Assembly: GCA_041485845.1 (NCBI GenBank)
Contig: JBGPKH010000235.1
Coordinates: forward strand, 1 to 11,867
Reading direction: 5' to 3'
DNA: 11,867 bases
Source: OMOG01 sp041485845
GTDB taxonomy: Bacteria > Acidobacteriota > Terriglobia > Bryobacterales > Bryobacteraceae
Each line of letters begins with the position of its first letter. Within the stretch, counting starts at the first letter, position 1. The notes under the pieces were generated by a model. That model saw only the letters and a list, made by a program, of their open reading frames with translations. It did no database searches and was not told where the DNA came from. A program made the translations under genes and the position numbers. Positions 1 through 6,518 of this stretch are shown here, in pieces.

Positions 1-69
1 ACTCTTCTCCGCTCCCTCGGCGCTCGAACTACGCCAACGACACCAAATCCCCGCCCCCCCACTGGCCTC

Positions 70-1194
70 TTGGCTATCCTCGGCGCCTCGGCGCCTCGGC
101 GGTCAACCTACCTATTGCTGGCGGTCGCTTTCTCCAGCCTCTGCCTGGCGCAGGCGCCCGATAATTCGCCGCGCGTCGGCCCCGATCTCCGGGTCACCTT
201 CCGCGTCAACGCACCCGGCGCGCAGAAAGTGCAGGTGCAGCCCGGAGGCGCCGACAACGGGCTCGGCAAGGGGCCATACGACATGGTCCGCGACGAAAAA
301 GGCGTTTGGACCGTGACCACGCCGCCGGCCGTCCCGGGCTTCCATTACTACTGGCTGCTGGTGGACGGGTTCGCCGTCAACGACCCCTCCTCCGAAACGT
401 TCTACGGCTGGGGCAAGGACACCAGCGGAGTGGAAGTGCCCGAGAAGGGCGCCGACTACTACGAGCCCAGGGACGTGCCGCACGGCGAAGTCCGCCTCCG
501 GGTCTATCGTTCCAAGACTACCGGTCAATTCCGGCGGGCGTATGTCTATACGCCGCCCGGCTACGACACCGCTCGCACGCGTTACCCGGTCCTGTATCTC
601 CAGCATGGCGCCGGCGAAAACGCCACGGGCTGGGTCAAACAGGGCCGCGCGAACTTGATTCTCGACAACCTGATCGCCGCCGGCAAAGCCGTCCCGACGA
701 TCGTCGTCATGGAGACCGGGTACGCCTACAAGGCGGGCGCCGGCGACCGGCCGCCGAACGCCTTCGAAGACCTCGTGATCAACGACCTGATTCCGATGAT
801 CGACGGCGCCTACCGGACCACGGCGGACCGTGCCCATCGCGCCATGGCGGGATTGTCGATGGGCGGCATGCAGACGCTCCAGATCGCCCTGACCCACCTC
901 GACCAGTTTGCCTGGATCGGCTCCTTCAGCGCTCCCATGCGCAACTTCGATGCGAAGACTTCCTACAACGCCGTGTTCGCCGATCCGGCGGCCCTCAACA
1001 AGAAGGTCCGCCTCCTGTGGATCGGCGCCGGGACGGGTGAAGAGGCCATCCACAAGGGCGCGCAAGGTCTGCACGAAACGCTCGACAAGGCCGGAGTCAA
1101 AAACGTCTTTTTCGAATCCGCCGGCACCGCCCACGAGTGGCAGACCTGGCGGAGGGATTTGAACGATTTCGCGCCGCGACTTTTCCGGGAATAG
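70..1194 (+). CDS. Secreted enterochelin/feruloyl-esterase-like alpha/beta hydrolase, start uncertain
   Basis: Putative exported serine esterase of the esterase-D/Fes-like fold, the group that includes feruloyl esterases and the esterase domain of XynZ-type xylanases. Residues about 11-28 form a hydrophobic signal peptide after a double Arg. Residues 35-115 look like an immunoglobulin-like E-set/CBM48-type domain (FRVNAPGAQKVQVQ, later FHYYWLLVDG). The catalytic domain spans about 140-374: RRAYVYTPPGY, YPVLYLQHGAGEN (oxyanion region), nucleophile elbow GLSMGG with Ser263, and a likely catalytic His355 in AGTAHEW. The usual acid position reads GTGEE, so Glu324 may stand in for Asp. The start used is TTG at 70; there is no ATG or GTG in frame before the signal peptide and the frame is open to base 1, so the true start may lie upstream. 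The stop is one base before etfB, suggesting co-transcription. The natural substrate cannot be told from sequence. Confidence 0.85.
   Translation: MAILGASAPRRSTYLLLAVAFSSLCLAQAPDNSPRVGPDLRVTFRVNAPGAQKVQVQPGGADNGLGKGPYDMVRDEKGVWTVTTPPAVPGFHYYWLLVDGFAVNDPSSETFYGWGKDTSGVEVPEKGADYYEPRDVPHGEVRLRVYRSKTTGQFRRAYVYTPPGYDTARTRYPVLYLQHGAGENATGWVKQGRANLILDNLIAAGKAVPTIVVMETGYAYKAGAGDRPPNAFEDLVINDLIPMIDGAYRTTADRAHRAMAGLSMGGMQTLQIALTHLDQFAWIGSFSAPMRNFDAKTSYNAVFADPAALNKKVRLLWIGAGTGEEAIHKGAQGLHETLDKAGVKNVFFESAGTAHEWQTWRRDLNDFAPRLFRE
78..101. repeat. Three tandem copies of an 8-bp unit in the esterase signal-peptide region
   Basis: CCTCGGCG occurs three times head to tail, perfectly, at 78-85, 86-93 and 94-101. 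The unit is not a multiple of three, so gain or loss of one copy would change the reading frame at the N-terminus of the esterase. A related string, CCTCGGCGCTC, is also visible near bases 16-26. Confidence 0.85.
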
Positions 1195-1195
1195 A

Positions 1196-2008
1196 ATGAG
1201 CACTCCTTTCCAAATCGTGGTCTGTGGAAGCATTGTCCCCGACCCGTTGCAGACGCTGGAGCCGGTCATGGGCCCGGCCGGTCCCTGTCTCAAGAACGAG
1301 ATGATGCTGCCGGCCGTGCTGGACCCGTGGGCCGGCCATGCCCTCTTCGAGGCGGCGCACCTGGCGCAGCGCATGGTGGGAAGCAAGGTCTGGCTGGTCA
1401 GCCTCGGGCCGAAGGCCAAACTCCAGCAGGTAATGATGACGGTGGCGCAGAAGGCGCCGTTCGAGCTGGTGGCGCTCGACGGGCCGGCGTCCGGCTTCTC
1501 CGACTCGTTCGAGACGGCGGCGGCGCTGGCAGCGGCGATTGGCGGCATCCCGGGACTCGATCCCGCGCGGCTGCTGCTGTTCGGAGGATGGGAATCGGCA
1601 TCGCGCGGCGCGGGTTCGACCTTGCAGATGGTGGGCGAACGGCTGGGCATTACGGAGCAGTTTCAAGGCGTCGACCAGATCGCGGTGAGGGAAGATGGCA
1701 GCTTCGAGATTCTCGAGCGCATCGAAGGCGGGCGTCACCAGGTGTCGGTATGCGGCGCGCCGCCGGCGGTGCTCGGTTGGGCGACGGGTCACCTGCCCGA
1801 GCCGCGCAACAATCCGCAGGTTGGGATGGTGAACATGCGCTCCGTCATGCCGTCGCTGCAACGCGCGAAGGCTGCGCCGATCGCCAACACCGGGCTGTGT
1901 TTCGGAACGGTGAGTCTTCCCCAGCAACAGCGGGCGACCCGCATCGTGAAGAACCTGGCGGCGGAAGAAATCGCGCACGAAATCGTCGCCTGGATCGGAG
2001 AGGAATAG
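1196..2008 (+). CDS. etfB: Electron transfer flavoprotein beta subunit
   Basis: EtfB/FixA-family subunit, 270 aa, close to the usual 250-265. With EtfA it forms a soluble heterodimer that carries electrons from flavin dehydrogenases to a quinone oxidoreductase or another acceptor. Family features in order: N-terminal beta strand QIVVCGSIVPDP (usual VCVKQVPD), the DPWAGHALFEAAHLAQ segment matching the usual NPFDEYALEEAL, the Rossmann-like stretch KVWLVSLGPKAKLQQVM, and the C-terminal MRSVMPSLQRAKAAPI matching the LPNIMKAKKKP region that contacts the alpha subunit. The AMP-site loop, usually GxxxxDxDxGQVGP, reads FGGWESASRGAGSTLQMVG, so it is clearly diverged. ATG at 1196 follows the esterase stop by one base, with a weak GGGA Shine-Dalgarno at 1187-1190. 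No promoter of its own is evident, so translational coupling to the esterase is likely. Confidence 0.88.
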   Translation: MSTPFQIVVCGSIVPDPLQTLEPVMGPAGPCLKNEMMLPAVLDPWAGHALFEAAHLAQRMVGSKVWLVSLGPKAKLQQVMMTVAQKAPFELVALDGPASGFSDSFETAAALAAAIGGIPGLDPARLLLFGGWESASRGAGSTLQMVGERLGITEQFQGVDQIAVREDGSFEILERIEGGRHQVSVCGAPPAVLGWATGHLPEPRNNPQVGMVNMRSVMPSLQRAKAAPIANTGLCFGTVSLPQQQRATRIVKNLAAEEIAHEIVAWIGEE

Positions 2009-2026
2009 CATTGCCAAGCTCACTCA

Positions 2027-2250
2027 AACCGCGGCGCCACGGCGCGCCGCTCCGCTTCCGAACCGCGGCGCCACGGCGCGCTTCCGAACCGCGGCGTCAC
2101 CGCGCGCTTCCGAACCGCTGCGTCACGGCGCGCTTCCGAGCCGCGGCGTCACCGTGCGCTTCCGAGCCGCTGCGCCACCGCGCGCTTCCGAGCCGCTGCG
2201 TCACCGCGCGCTTCCGAACCGCGGCGCCACGGCGCGCTTTCCGAGCCGCG
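2027..2250. repeat. Minisatellite: about eight 26-bp tandem repeats between etfB and etfA
   Basis: Array of near-identical units beginning A[A/G]CCGC[G/T]GCG[C/T]CAC and ending [C/G]GCGCGCTTCCG. Units fall at 2061-2086, 2087-2112, 2113-2138, 2139-2164, 2165-2190 and 2191-2216 (all exactly 26 bp). A 34-bp first unit (2027-2060) carries 8 extra bases, a 27-bp unit at 2217-2243 has one extra T, and a truncated unit (AGCCGCG) starts at 2244. Differences sit at a few fixed positions (G/T, C/T, C/G) and recur in different combinations, as expected from unit shuffling or conversion. 26 is not a multiple of three and there is no spacer DNA, so this is neither coding in a constant frame nor CRISPR. 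It fills most of the 359-bp gap between etfB and etfA. Confidence 0.93.
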
Positions 2251-2295
2251 ACCGTAGGGAGGTCCCGATGGGCCGCGGCGGCCCACCAAAGGGCA

Positions 2296-2351
2296 TGAAG
2301 ACGCGGCCGGTGCGGGTCGGGTATTTTCGCCGGTTCTTCGCCGCGTCTTCA
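2296..2351. repeat. 12-bp perfect inverted repeat upstream of etfA
   Basis: TGAAGACGCGGC at 2296-2307 is the exact reverse complement of GCCGCGTCTTCA at 2340-2351, separated by 32 nt. In RNA it would give a strong GC-rich hairpin with a large loop just before the etfA start at 2368. It has no following U-tract, so it does not look like a classic intrinsic terminator. It could be an mRNA-processing or stability hairpin in the etfBA transcript, or the end of a dispersed repeat that includes the adjacent minisatellite. The remaining bases of the gap (2251-2295) hold nothing I recognise. Confidence 0.75.
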
Positions 2352-2367
2352 ACCGAGCGGTCATAAC

Positions 2368-3381
2368 ATGGAACCCATACTTCTGCTGGCGCATACCGAA
2401 CCCGATGGCAGGCTGGCTAAGCCCGCGCTCGAAGCCCTGGCAACGGCCCTGGCGTTGGGCGGTGAATTGACGGCCGGACTGATCGGCGCCACGGTGCAGC
2501 CGGCCGCCGATCAAATCGCCGGCTGCGGCGCGGTACGATTCCTGGGGGTAAGCGGCGAAGCATTCGCGCCATCCCGATACTCCACCGATGCCGCCGCGGC
2601 GGAAGCGATCTGCCGGGCCTCCGGCGCGGCCATGGCGATTGCGCCCGCGACCTCGCGCTGGGCGCGCTCTCTTCCCGGCGTCGCCTGGCGGCTCGGCGGA
2701 CGCGTGGATACGCACGCGACGAGTCTTGTGCCGCGGGACGGCGTTCCGGCGGTCACGCGGTGGTTCTACCGGCAGCGCATGGAAGCCGTACTGACACGTT
2801 CGCAGCGGCCGTGGATCGTGCTGCTGGATGCAGGGTGTATGGCGCCTTGGAGCGGGCCGGCGGGGACGGCGGATGTAGAGTCAGTCGCGGTGGAAGCGCC
2901 GCTGGCCCGCACCACCGTGACCGGCGTCCAGGCGCCCAAGGCCGACGAGCAGACGATTCGCCCGGACGCGAAGCTGCTGTTCGTGGCGGGCGCGGGCTGG
3001 ACCAAGAAGCAATCCGATGGAGCGGTCCACGCCCCTGAAGCGGAGGCGCTGATCCTGGGATTCCTGCACGCCGCCAAGGCCTCGCTGGGCGGCAGCAAGT
3101 CGCTCGTAGATCTGAGCGGCGAAGGCCAGGCAGTCCTGCGGTGCATGACGCACCTCAACCAGATTGGCCAGACGGGCGCGACGCCGCGCCATCCCAAGGG
3201 TCTCTCTACCTGTTGCCACGGCGAGGAGCCGCACGTGGTGGGCTGGCGATTTGTGAGCCAGCGCCGCGCGATCAACCTGGACGCCAACTGCGGCTGGGCG
3301 CGCGGCAAAGCGGACGTTCTATACGTGGCGGACGCGTTCGAGGTGATGCGCCACGTGAACCTGCTGCTGGGCGCCGGATAA
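2368..3381 (+). CDS. etfA: Electron transfer flavoprotein alpha subunit, divergent FAD site
   Basis: EtfA/FixB-family subunit, 337 aa, slightly above the usual 310-330. The N-terminal ETF domain is about 1-185 (start MEPILLLAHTEPDGRLAKPALE). The C-terminal FAD domain is about 198-335: KLLFVAGAGWTKK, then LGGSKSLVDLSG for the usual GASRAAVDAG, then QIGQTG (265-270), a family hallmark. The segment that normally reads GISGAIQHLAG reads CCHGEEPHVVG here: Gly285, His289 and Gly292 are kept while the FAD-contacting Ser position is His284. AIN at 301-303 matches the family's AIN motif. The start ATG has a weak GAG at 2355-2357. Its stop lies 2 bp from the stop of the convergent permease gene. The pair with etfB supports an ETF; whether it binds FAD normally or serves a special partner is unknown, and no ETF-quinone oxidoreductase gene is adjacent. 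Confidence 0.85.
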   Translation: MEPILLLAHTEPDGRLAKPALEALATALALGGELTAGLIGATVQPAADQIAGCGAVRFLGVSGEAFAPSRYSTDAAAAEAICRASGAAMAIAPATSRWARSLPGVAWRLGGRVDTHATSLVPRDGVPAVTRWFYRQRMEAVLTRSQRPWIVLLDAGCMAPWSGPAGTADVESVAVEAPLARTTVTGVQAPKADEQTIRPDAKLLFVAGAGWTKKQSDGAVHAPEAEALILGFLHAAKASLGGSKSLVDLSGEGQAVLRCMTHLNQIGQTGATPRHPKGLSTCCHGEEPHVVGWRFVSQRRAINLDANCGWARGKADVLYVADAFEVMRHVNLLLGAG

Positions 3382-3383
3382 CG

Positions 3384-4685
3384 CTACTCGTTGCGCAGAG
3401 CGGTCACGGGGTCGACGCGGGCGGCGCGGCAGGCCGGAATCAGGCTCGCCAGAAGGGCTACCGCCCCGAGGATCAGGCTCACGCCGGCGAACGTCAGGGC
3501 GTCGGTGGCGGAAACGCCAAAGAGCATTTTCTTCAGGACGCGCGTCAGCCCGAACGCTCCGCCGAGGCCGAGCAGGATTCCCAAGAGCGCCAGCCGCGAG
3601 CCCTGCCCGACCACCAGCCGGAGCACGCGCGCGAAGGTTGCTCCGAGAGCCATGCGGACTCCGATCTCTTGAGTGCGCTGGGTGACCGAGTAGGAGATGA
3701 CGCCGTAGATGCCGATGGCGGCGAGCAGGAGCGAAGCCGCCGCGAAGATGGTCATCAGGAGCGAACGGAAACGCGGCAGCGAAACCGATTCCGAGAGCGC
3801 CCCGGTCATGGTGGAGACGCGCGCGACCGGCACGTCGGAATCGATCTCGCGGATGGCCTGGCGGGCCGCGGAAACCATCGTGCGTGCATCGCCGTGCGTG
3901 CGCAGCAGCAGCCACATGGGACGCGCCGGAACCTGCGAGCTGACCTCGTAGTAGACCGGGCGGAATTCCGCGTCGAGTCCCTCGTACTTCACGTCGCCCA
4001 CCACGCCGATGATTTCCATGTAAGGATTGTTCAATGCGCGCCCGCCGTGCTTGAGACGCTGTCCGACCGGATCCTCGTTGGGGAAATATTGCCGGGCCAT
4101 GGCCTGGCTGATGACGGTGACGCGCGGCGAGTCCGCGGTGTCGCGGCTTTCGAACCAGCGGCCGCGCAGCAGCGGGATGCCGAGCGTCTTGAAATAGTCG
4201 CGGCTGACGAAGGGCACCGGCACCGCCGGGTTCTCCAAGCCGGGGGGCGCGGGCTTGCCCTGGATCTCAAAGCCATCGGTGAATGTCACCCGATCGGGCG
4301 GCATGGTGATGGCGACGCTCGCGGCCTCGATGCCGGGCAGCTCGCGGACGCGATCGAGAAGCCTGTCCCAGTAGTCCGCCAGCGCGCGGCTGTCGCGGTA
4401 GCGGGCGGCGGTGGGAGAGAGCAGCATGGTGAGCACACCGCTGGGCGGCGCCTGGAAGCCCGGGTTCACGCGGCCCAGCAAATCGAAACTGCGGATCAGG
4501 AGGCCGGCGCCGATCAGCAGGATCACGGAAAATGTGACCTGGGCGACCACCAGGACGCCGCGTGTACGGCCGTGACTGCGCGCATCTCCGCCGCGGCCGC
4601 CCTGCTTGAGCGATTCGCCCAGCGCGGCGCCGGAGGCAACCAGGGCCGGCGCCAGGCCGAATACGATGGCGCTGGCGAACGACAC
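3384..4685 (-). CDS. ADOP permease, C-terminal half (second MacB/FtsX unit), separated by frameshift
   Basis: Second half of an acidobacterial duplicated orphan permease, a MacB/FtsX-like membrane protein with two periplasmic MacB_PCD domains and two FtsX cores and no ATPase of its own. The listed GTG is only the first start-like codon; the frame continues upstream through GLPRLDEIGVDARAL to about 4748, where it would join the N-terminal half. Visible parts: the helix ending SAIVFGLAPALV, helix 43-65 (GVLVVAQVTFSVILLIGAGL), periplasmic domain about 70-305 with YFKTLGIPLLRGRWF and IIGVVGDV, and three terminal helices near 308-334, 362-382 and 396-417. It ends with the family's typical DPVTALRNE. 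ABC-type efflux or lipoprotein/peptide export is assumed from the family; the substrate is unknown. Convergent with etfA at a 2-bp gap. Confidence 0.82.
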   Translation of the reverse strand: MSFASAIVFGLAPALVASGAALGESLKQGGRGGDARSHGRTRGVLVVAQVTFSVILLIGAGLLIRSFDLLGRVNPGFQAPPSGVLTMLLSPTAARYRDSRALADYWDRLLDRVRELPGIEAASVAITMPPDRVTFTDGFEIQGKPAPPGLENPAVPVPFVSRDYFKTLGIPLLRGRWFESRDTADSPRVTVISQAMARQYFPNEDPVGQRLKHGGRALNNPYMEIIGVVGDVKYEGLDAEFRPVYYEVSSQVPARPMWLLLRTHGDARTMVSAARQAIREIDSDVPVARVSTMTGALSESVSLPRFRSLLMTIFAAASLLLAAIGIYGVISYSVTQRTQEIGVRMALGATFARVLRLVVGQGSRLALLGILLGLGGAFGLTRVLKKMLFGVSATDALTFAGVSLILGAVALLASLIPACRAARVDPVTALRNE

Positions 4686-4725
4686 CAGGAGGGTGAACGC
4701 CAGCGCGCGCGCGTCGACCCCGATC

Positions 4726-6006
4726 TCATCGAGGCGCGGCAGACCGCGGGGCGTGCAGCGCCGCGACTCCCCAGGCGGCCAGGGCCACGCCCACGGCTCC
4801 GCCGATCAGCGAGAGCACCAGGCTTTCGGTCATCAACTGGCGCACCAGGTGAGCGCGGCCGGCGCCGATGCTGAGCCGGATGGCGATCTCGCGGCGGCGC
4901 GCCGTGGCCCGCGCGAGCATCAGGCTGGCCACGTTCGACACGGCGATCAGGAGCACGAGAAGGACGGCGCCCGAGAGGATCCAGAGCAGCGCGCGGACAT
5001 CGCCGACCATGACCTCGCGAAGCCCGGCAACCGGGTAGCGGAGCCGGGTGTAGTCTCGCGGGTGGTCTTGCTGAATCTGATTCGCGAGGGCCTGCATCCC
5101 GGCAGAGGCCTGCTCGATGCCGACGCCAGGCTTGAGGCGGGCGATACCGCGAAGGAAAAAGGGCCCGCGCCGCGTAGGCGGATCGAGAGTCAGCACCGTC
5201 CAGGCTTCCACCTCGCGCTGCCCGAACTGAAAGCCGGCCGGCATGACGCCGATCACGGTAAAGGGGCGGCCGTTGAGCGCGACTACCTTGCCCAATACGC
5301 CGGGGTTCGCGGCGTAGCGGCGGCGCCACAGGCGCTCGCTCAGGACGACGGTTGGCGTACGGCCGGGTTGGTCTTCGCCGGAGGCGAAGGTGCGGCCGGC
5401 GAGCGGGCGGACGCCGAGGGTTTCAAAGAAGGTGGCGGTGACGCCCAAACCGACGATCTGCTCGGCTTCGCCGTCGCCCGTGAGCGTGAAGCGGTTATTG
5501 CCGACGGCGTCGAGACCCTGGAAGGAACGGCTCCTCGCTTTCCAGTCGAGGAAATCGGCCACGCAGGCGGGCCCGCGCTCGGCGCCCTGCTGCTGGAACG
5601 AGTCGAATACCATCACCAGGCGGCCGGGATCGGGGTAAGGCAGCGCCCGCAGCAACACGCCGTCAACCACGCTGAAGACCGCGGTGTTGGCGCCGATGCC
5701 GAGAGCCAGGACCGTGACGGCGATGAGAGTGAAGCCCGGATTCCGGCGCAAGCCGCGCGCGGCATAGCGGATGTCTTTGGCGATGGATTCGATGCGGATG
5801 GCAATGTTCATGTCGCGGGTCCTTTCGCGCTCAAAGCAGTAATTGCCGAACTGGCGCTTGGCCGTGCGCAGGGCTTCCTTGCCGCTCATTCCCGAGGCGA
5901 CGAGCTCGTCCACGCGCTCGGCGATGTGGAACGACATCTCGCGATCGATGTCGCGGGCCACACCGTCGCGCCGCGCCAGATTCCACAGACGGCGGTACCA
6001 ACCCAT
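4726..6006 (-). CDS. ADOP permease, N-terminal half (first MacB/FtsX unit), prematurely stopped
   Basis: First half of the same ADOP permease. Residues 1-65 form the cytoplasmic N-terminal extension typical of PadR-linked ADOPs (MGWYRRLWNLARR, IDREMSFHIAERVDELVASG, ALRTAKRQFG). The first transmembrane helix is about 92-116 after DIRYAARGLRRNPGFT. The periplasmic MacB_PCD domain is about 120-330 with ALPYPDPGRLV, FFETLGVRPLAGRTF and VIGVMPAGF. Two FtsX helices lie near 340-366 and 394-416, with the loop RREIAIRLSIGAGR between them. After ALHA (residue 419) the frame reads PRSAAPR and stops at 4726. Removing one C from the CCCC run (GGGG at 4748-4751 on the plus strand) restores ALHA-RGLPRLDEIGVD and one 873-residue protein, a normal ADOP length. 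The ATG is 4 bp after the padR stop, so the two form an operon. Confidence 0.85.
   Translation of the reverse strand: MGWYRRLWNLARRDGVARDIDREMSFHIAERVDELVASGMSGKEALRTAKRQFGNYCFERERTRDMNIAIRIESIAKDIRYAARGLRRNPGFTLIAVTVLALGIGANTAVFSVVDGVLLRALPYPDPGRLVMVFDSFQQQGAERGPACVADFLDWKARSRSFQGLDAVGNNRFTLTGDGEAEQIVGLGVTATFFETLGVRPLAGRTFASGEDQPGRTPTVVLSERLWRRRYAANPGVLGKVVALNGRPFTVIGVMPAGFQFGQREVEAWTVLTLDPPTRRGPFFLRGIARLKPGVGIEQASAGMQALANQIQQDHPRDYTRLRYPVAGLREVMVGDVRALLWILSGAVLLVLLIAVSNVASLMLARATARRREIAIRLSIGAGRAHLVRQLMTESLVLSLIGGAVGVALAAWGVAALHAPRSAAPR
4748..4751 (-). other. Probable frameshift site joining the two ADOP halves
   Basis: Four-base homopolymer (CCCC on the coding strand) at which the conserved ADOP reading passes from one frame to the next. 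Deleting one base gives an open reading frame from 6006 to 3384 of 2622 nt, exactly 874 codons including the stop, with continuous family similarity on both sides. It may be a genuine mutation or an assembly/sequencing error; the sequence alone cannot separate these. Confidence 0.75.
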
Positions 6007-6010
6007 GGCG

Positions 6011-6346
6011 TTATGCGTAGCGCAGCAGGCGGCTCACGCCGTCGGTGAGCCGCGCCCAGCTTTCCTCCTCGCGCACCAGTTGCCTTCGCCCCTCCGGCGT
6101 AAGCGAATAGAAACGGGCCTCGCGCTTCTTTTCGGTGATGCCCCATCCGGCGCGGACCCAGCCGTCCTGCTCCATGCGATGGAGCGCCGGGTAGAGCGAA
6201 CCCTCTTCCACGCGCAAGAGCTCCCGGGTGACGCTCTGGATGTGAGAGGTGATGCCGTAGCCGTGCATGCGGCCGCGTGACGCCAGGGTCTTGAGGACAA
6301 GGAGCGCCAGGGTGCCTTGCAGGATGTCGTTCCGGGATTTGGCCAT
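6011..6346 (-). CDS. PadR-family transcriptional regulator linked to ADOP permease
   Basis: PadR-family winged-helix repressor, 111 aa, a typical length for the short subfamily that accompanies acidobacterial permeases. Hallmarks: DILQGTLALLVLKTL (8-21), HGYGI (28-32), the recognition-helix region EEGSLYPALHRMEQDGW (47-63), the wing basic segment EKKREARFYSLTPEGRR (72-88) and a C-terminal dimerisation helix. It should bind an operator as a dimer and release on an unknown signal, controlling itself and the permease gene that starts 4 bp downstream. ATG at 6346 is directly preceded by a near-palindrome and a strong promoter, consistent with autoregulation. The gene appears intact even though the permease is broken. 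Confidence 0.93.
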   Translation of the reverse strand: MAKSRNDILQGTLALLVLKTLASRGRMHGYGITSHIQSVTRELLRVEEGSLYPALHRMEQDGWVRAGWGITEKKREARFYSLTPEGRRQLVREEESWARLTDGVSRLLRYA

Positions 6347-6349
6347 ACG

Positions 6350-6363
6350 CCTAACTAGCTAGG
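6350..6363. promoter_or_regulatory. Candidate PadR operator (near-palindrome)
   Basis: CCTAACTAGCTAGG has 7-bp arms with one mismatch and contains the perfect palindrome CTAGCTAG (6355-6362). It lies between the -10 box and the padR start, covering the expected transcription start, where a bound repressor would block transcription. Assignment to PadR is inference from position and symmetry. Confidence 0.6.
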
Positions 6364-6367
6364 TATG

Positions 6368-6396
6368 AGTGTAGAAGAGAGGCGCCTGGTTGTCAA
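6368..6396 (-). promoter_or_regulatory. Sigma70-type promoter of padR-ADOP operon
   Basis: On the minus strand a perfect -35 TTGACA (6396-6391) is followed by exactly 17 bp and a -10 TACACT (6373-6368, 4 of 6 to consensus). Transcription would begin near 6361, giving a leader of only about 15 nt before the padR ATG. Confidence 0.72.
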
Positions 6397-6399
6397 TTG

Positions 6400-6518
6400 G
6401 GGGCGGGGTCCGTTTGCCAGGAAGCTCTCAGGAACCATAGGAACCATGTGATCGGCATCAAGCCCGGGCACGAGGCGGCCTTTGGATTTGACGTCCAGGC
6501 GGCCGGCGGGCATCACGG
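6400..6518 (-). pseudogene. Possible amidohydrolase C-terminal fragment
   Basis: On the minus strand a short open stretch reads VTVMPAGRLDVKSKG followed by RLVPGLDADHMV. This resembles the segment near the C-terminus of amidohydrolases (PAxxLGLxxKGxLxPGxDADLVV) that precedes the last beta strands. It is far too short to be a gene and has no catalytic residues. It lies downstream of the other amidohydrolase-like fragment, the opposite of the order expected within one protein, so it is either a second relic or a rearranged piece. The stretch also contains a perfect 9-bp tandem duplication, AGGAACCAT, at 6430-6447. Similarity was judged by eye, so this is tentative. Confidence 0.35.

Noticed and set aside
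112..1650. Minus-strand 512-codon frame across the esterase and etfB
   Set aside because: Spans two real genes in antisense and has no family features.
2027..2250. Possible CRISPR array
   Set aside because: The units are contiguous with no unique spacers, and no cas genes are present.
2296..2351. Intrinsic terminator between etfB and etfA
   Set aside because: The stem is strong but the loop is 32 nt and no T-rich run follows. Termination here would also uncouple two subunits needed in equal amounts.
2154..2366. Small plus-strand frame of 70 codons ending one base before etfA
   Set aside because: Most of it is translated minisatellite (Arg/Ala-rich repeats). The 26-bp period changes frame at each unit, so conserved coding is implausible.
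4740..4760. Programmed ribosomal frameshifting in the ADOP gene
   Set aside because: Only a 4-base run is present, with no typical slippery heptamer or evident downstream structure; other ADOP genes are single frames, so mutation or sequencing error is simpler.
3141..4874. Long plus-strand open frame opposite the ADOP permease (577 codons)
   Set aside because: It is antisense to a clearly conserved permease, has low-complexity Arg/Gly/Ala-rich composition and no domain similarity; long shadows are expected at this GC content.
4606..6048. Plus-strand open frame of 480 codons opposite the ADOP N-terminal half and padR
   Set aside because: Overlaps two well-supported genes on the other strand; its composition is that of an antisense shadow.
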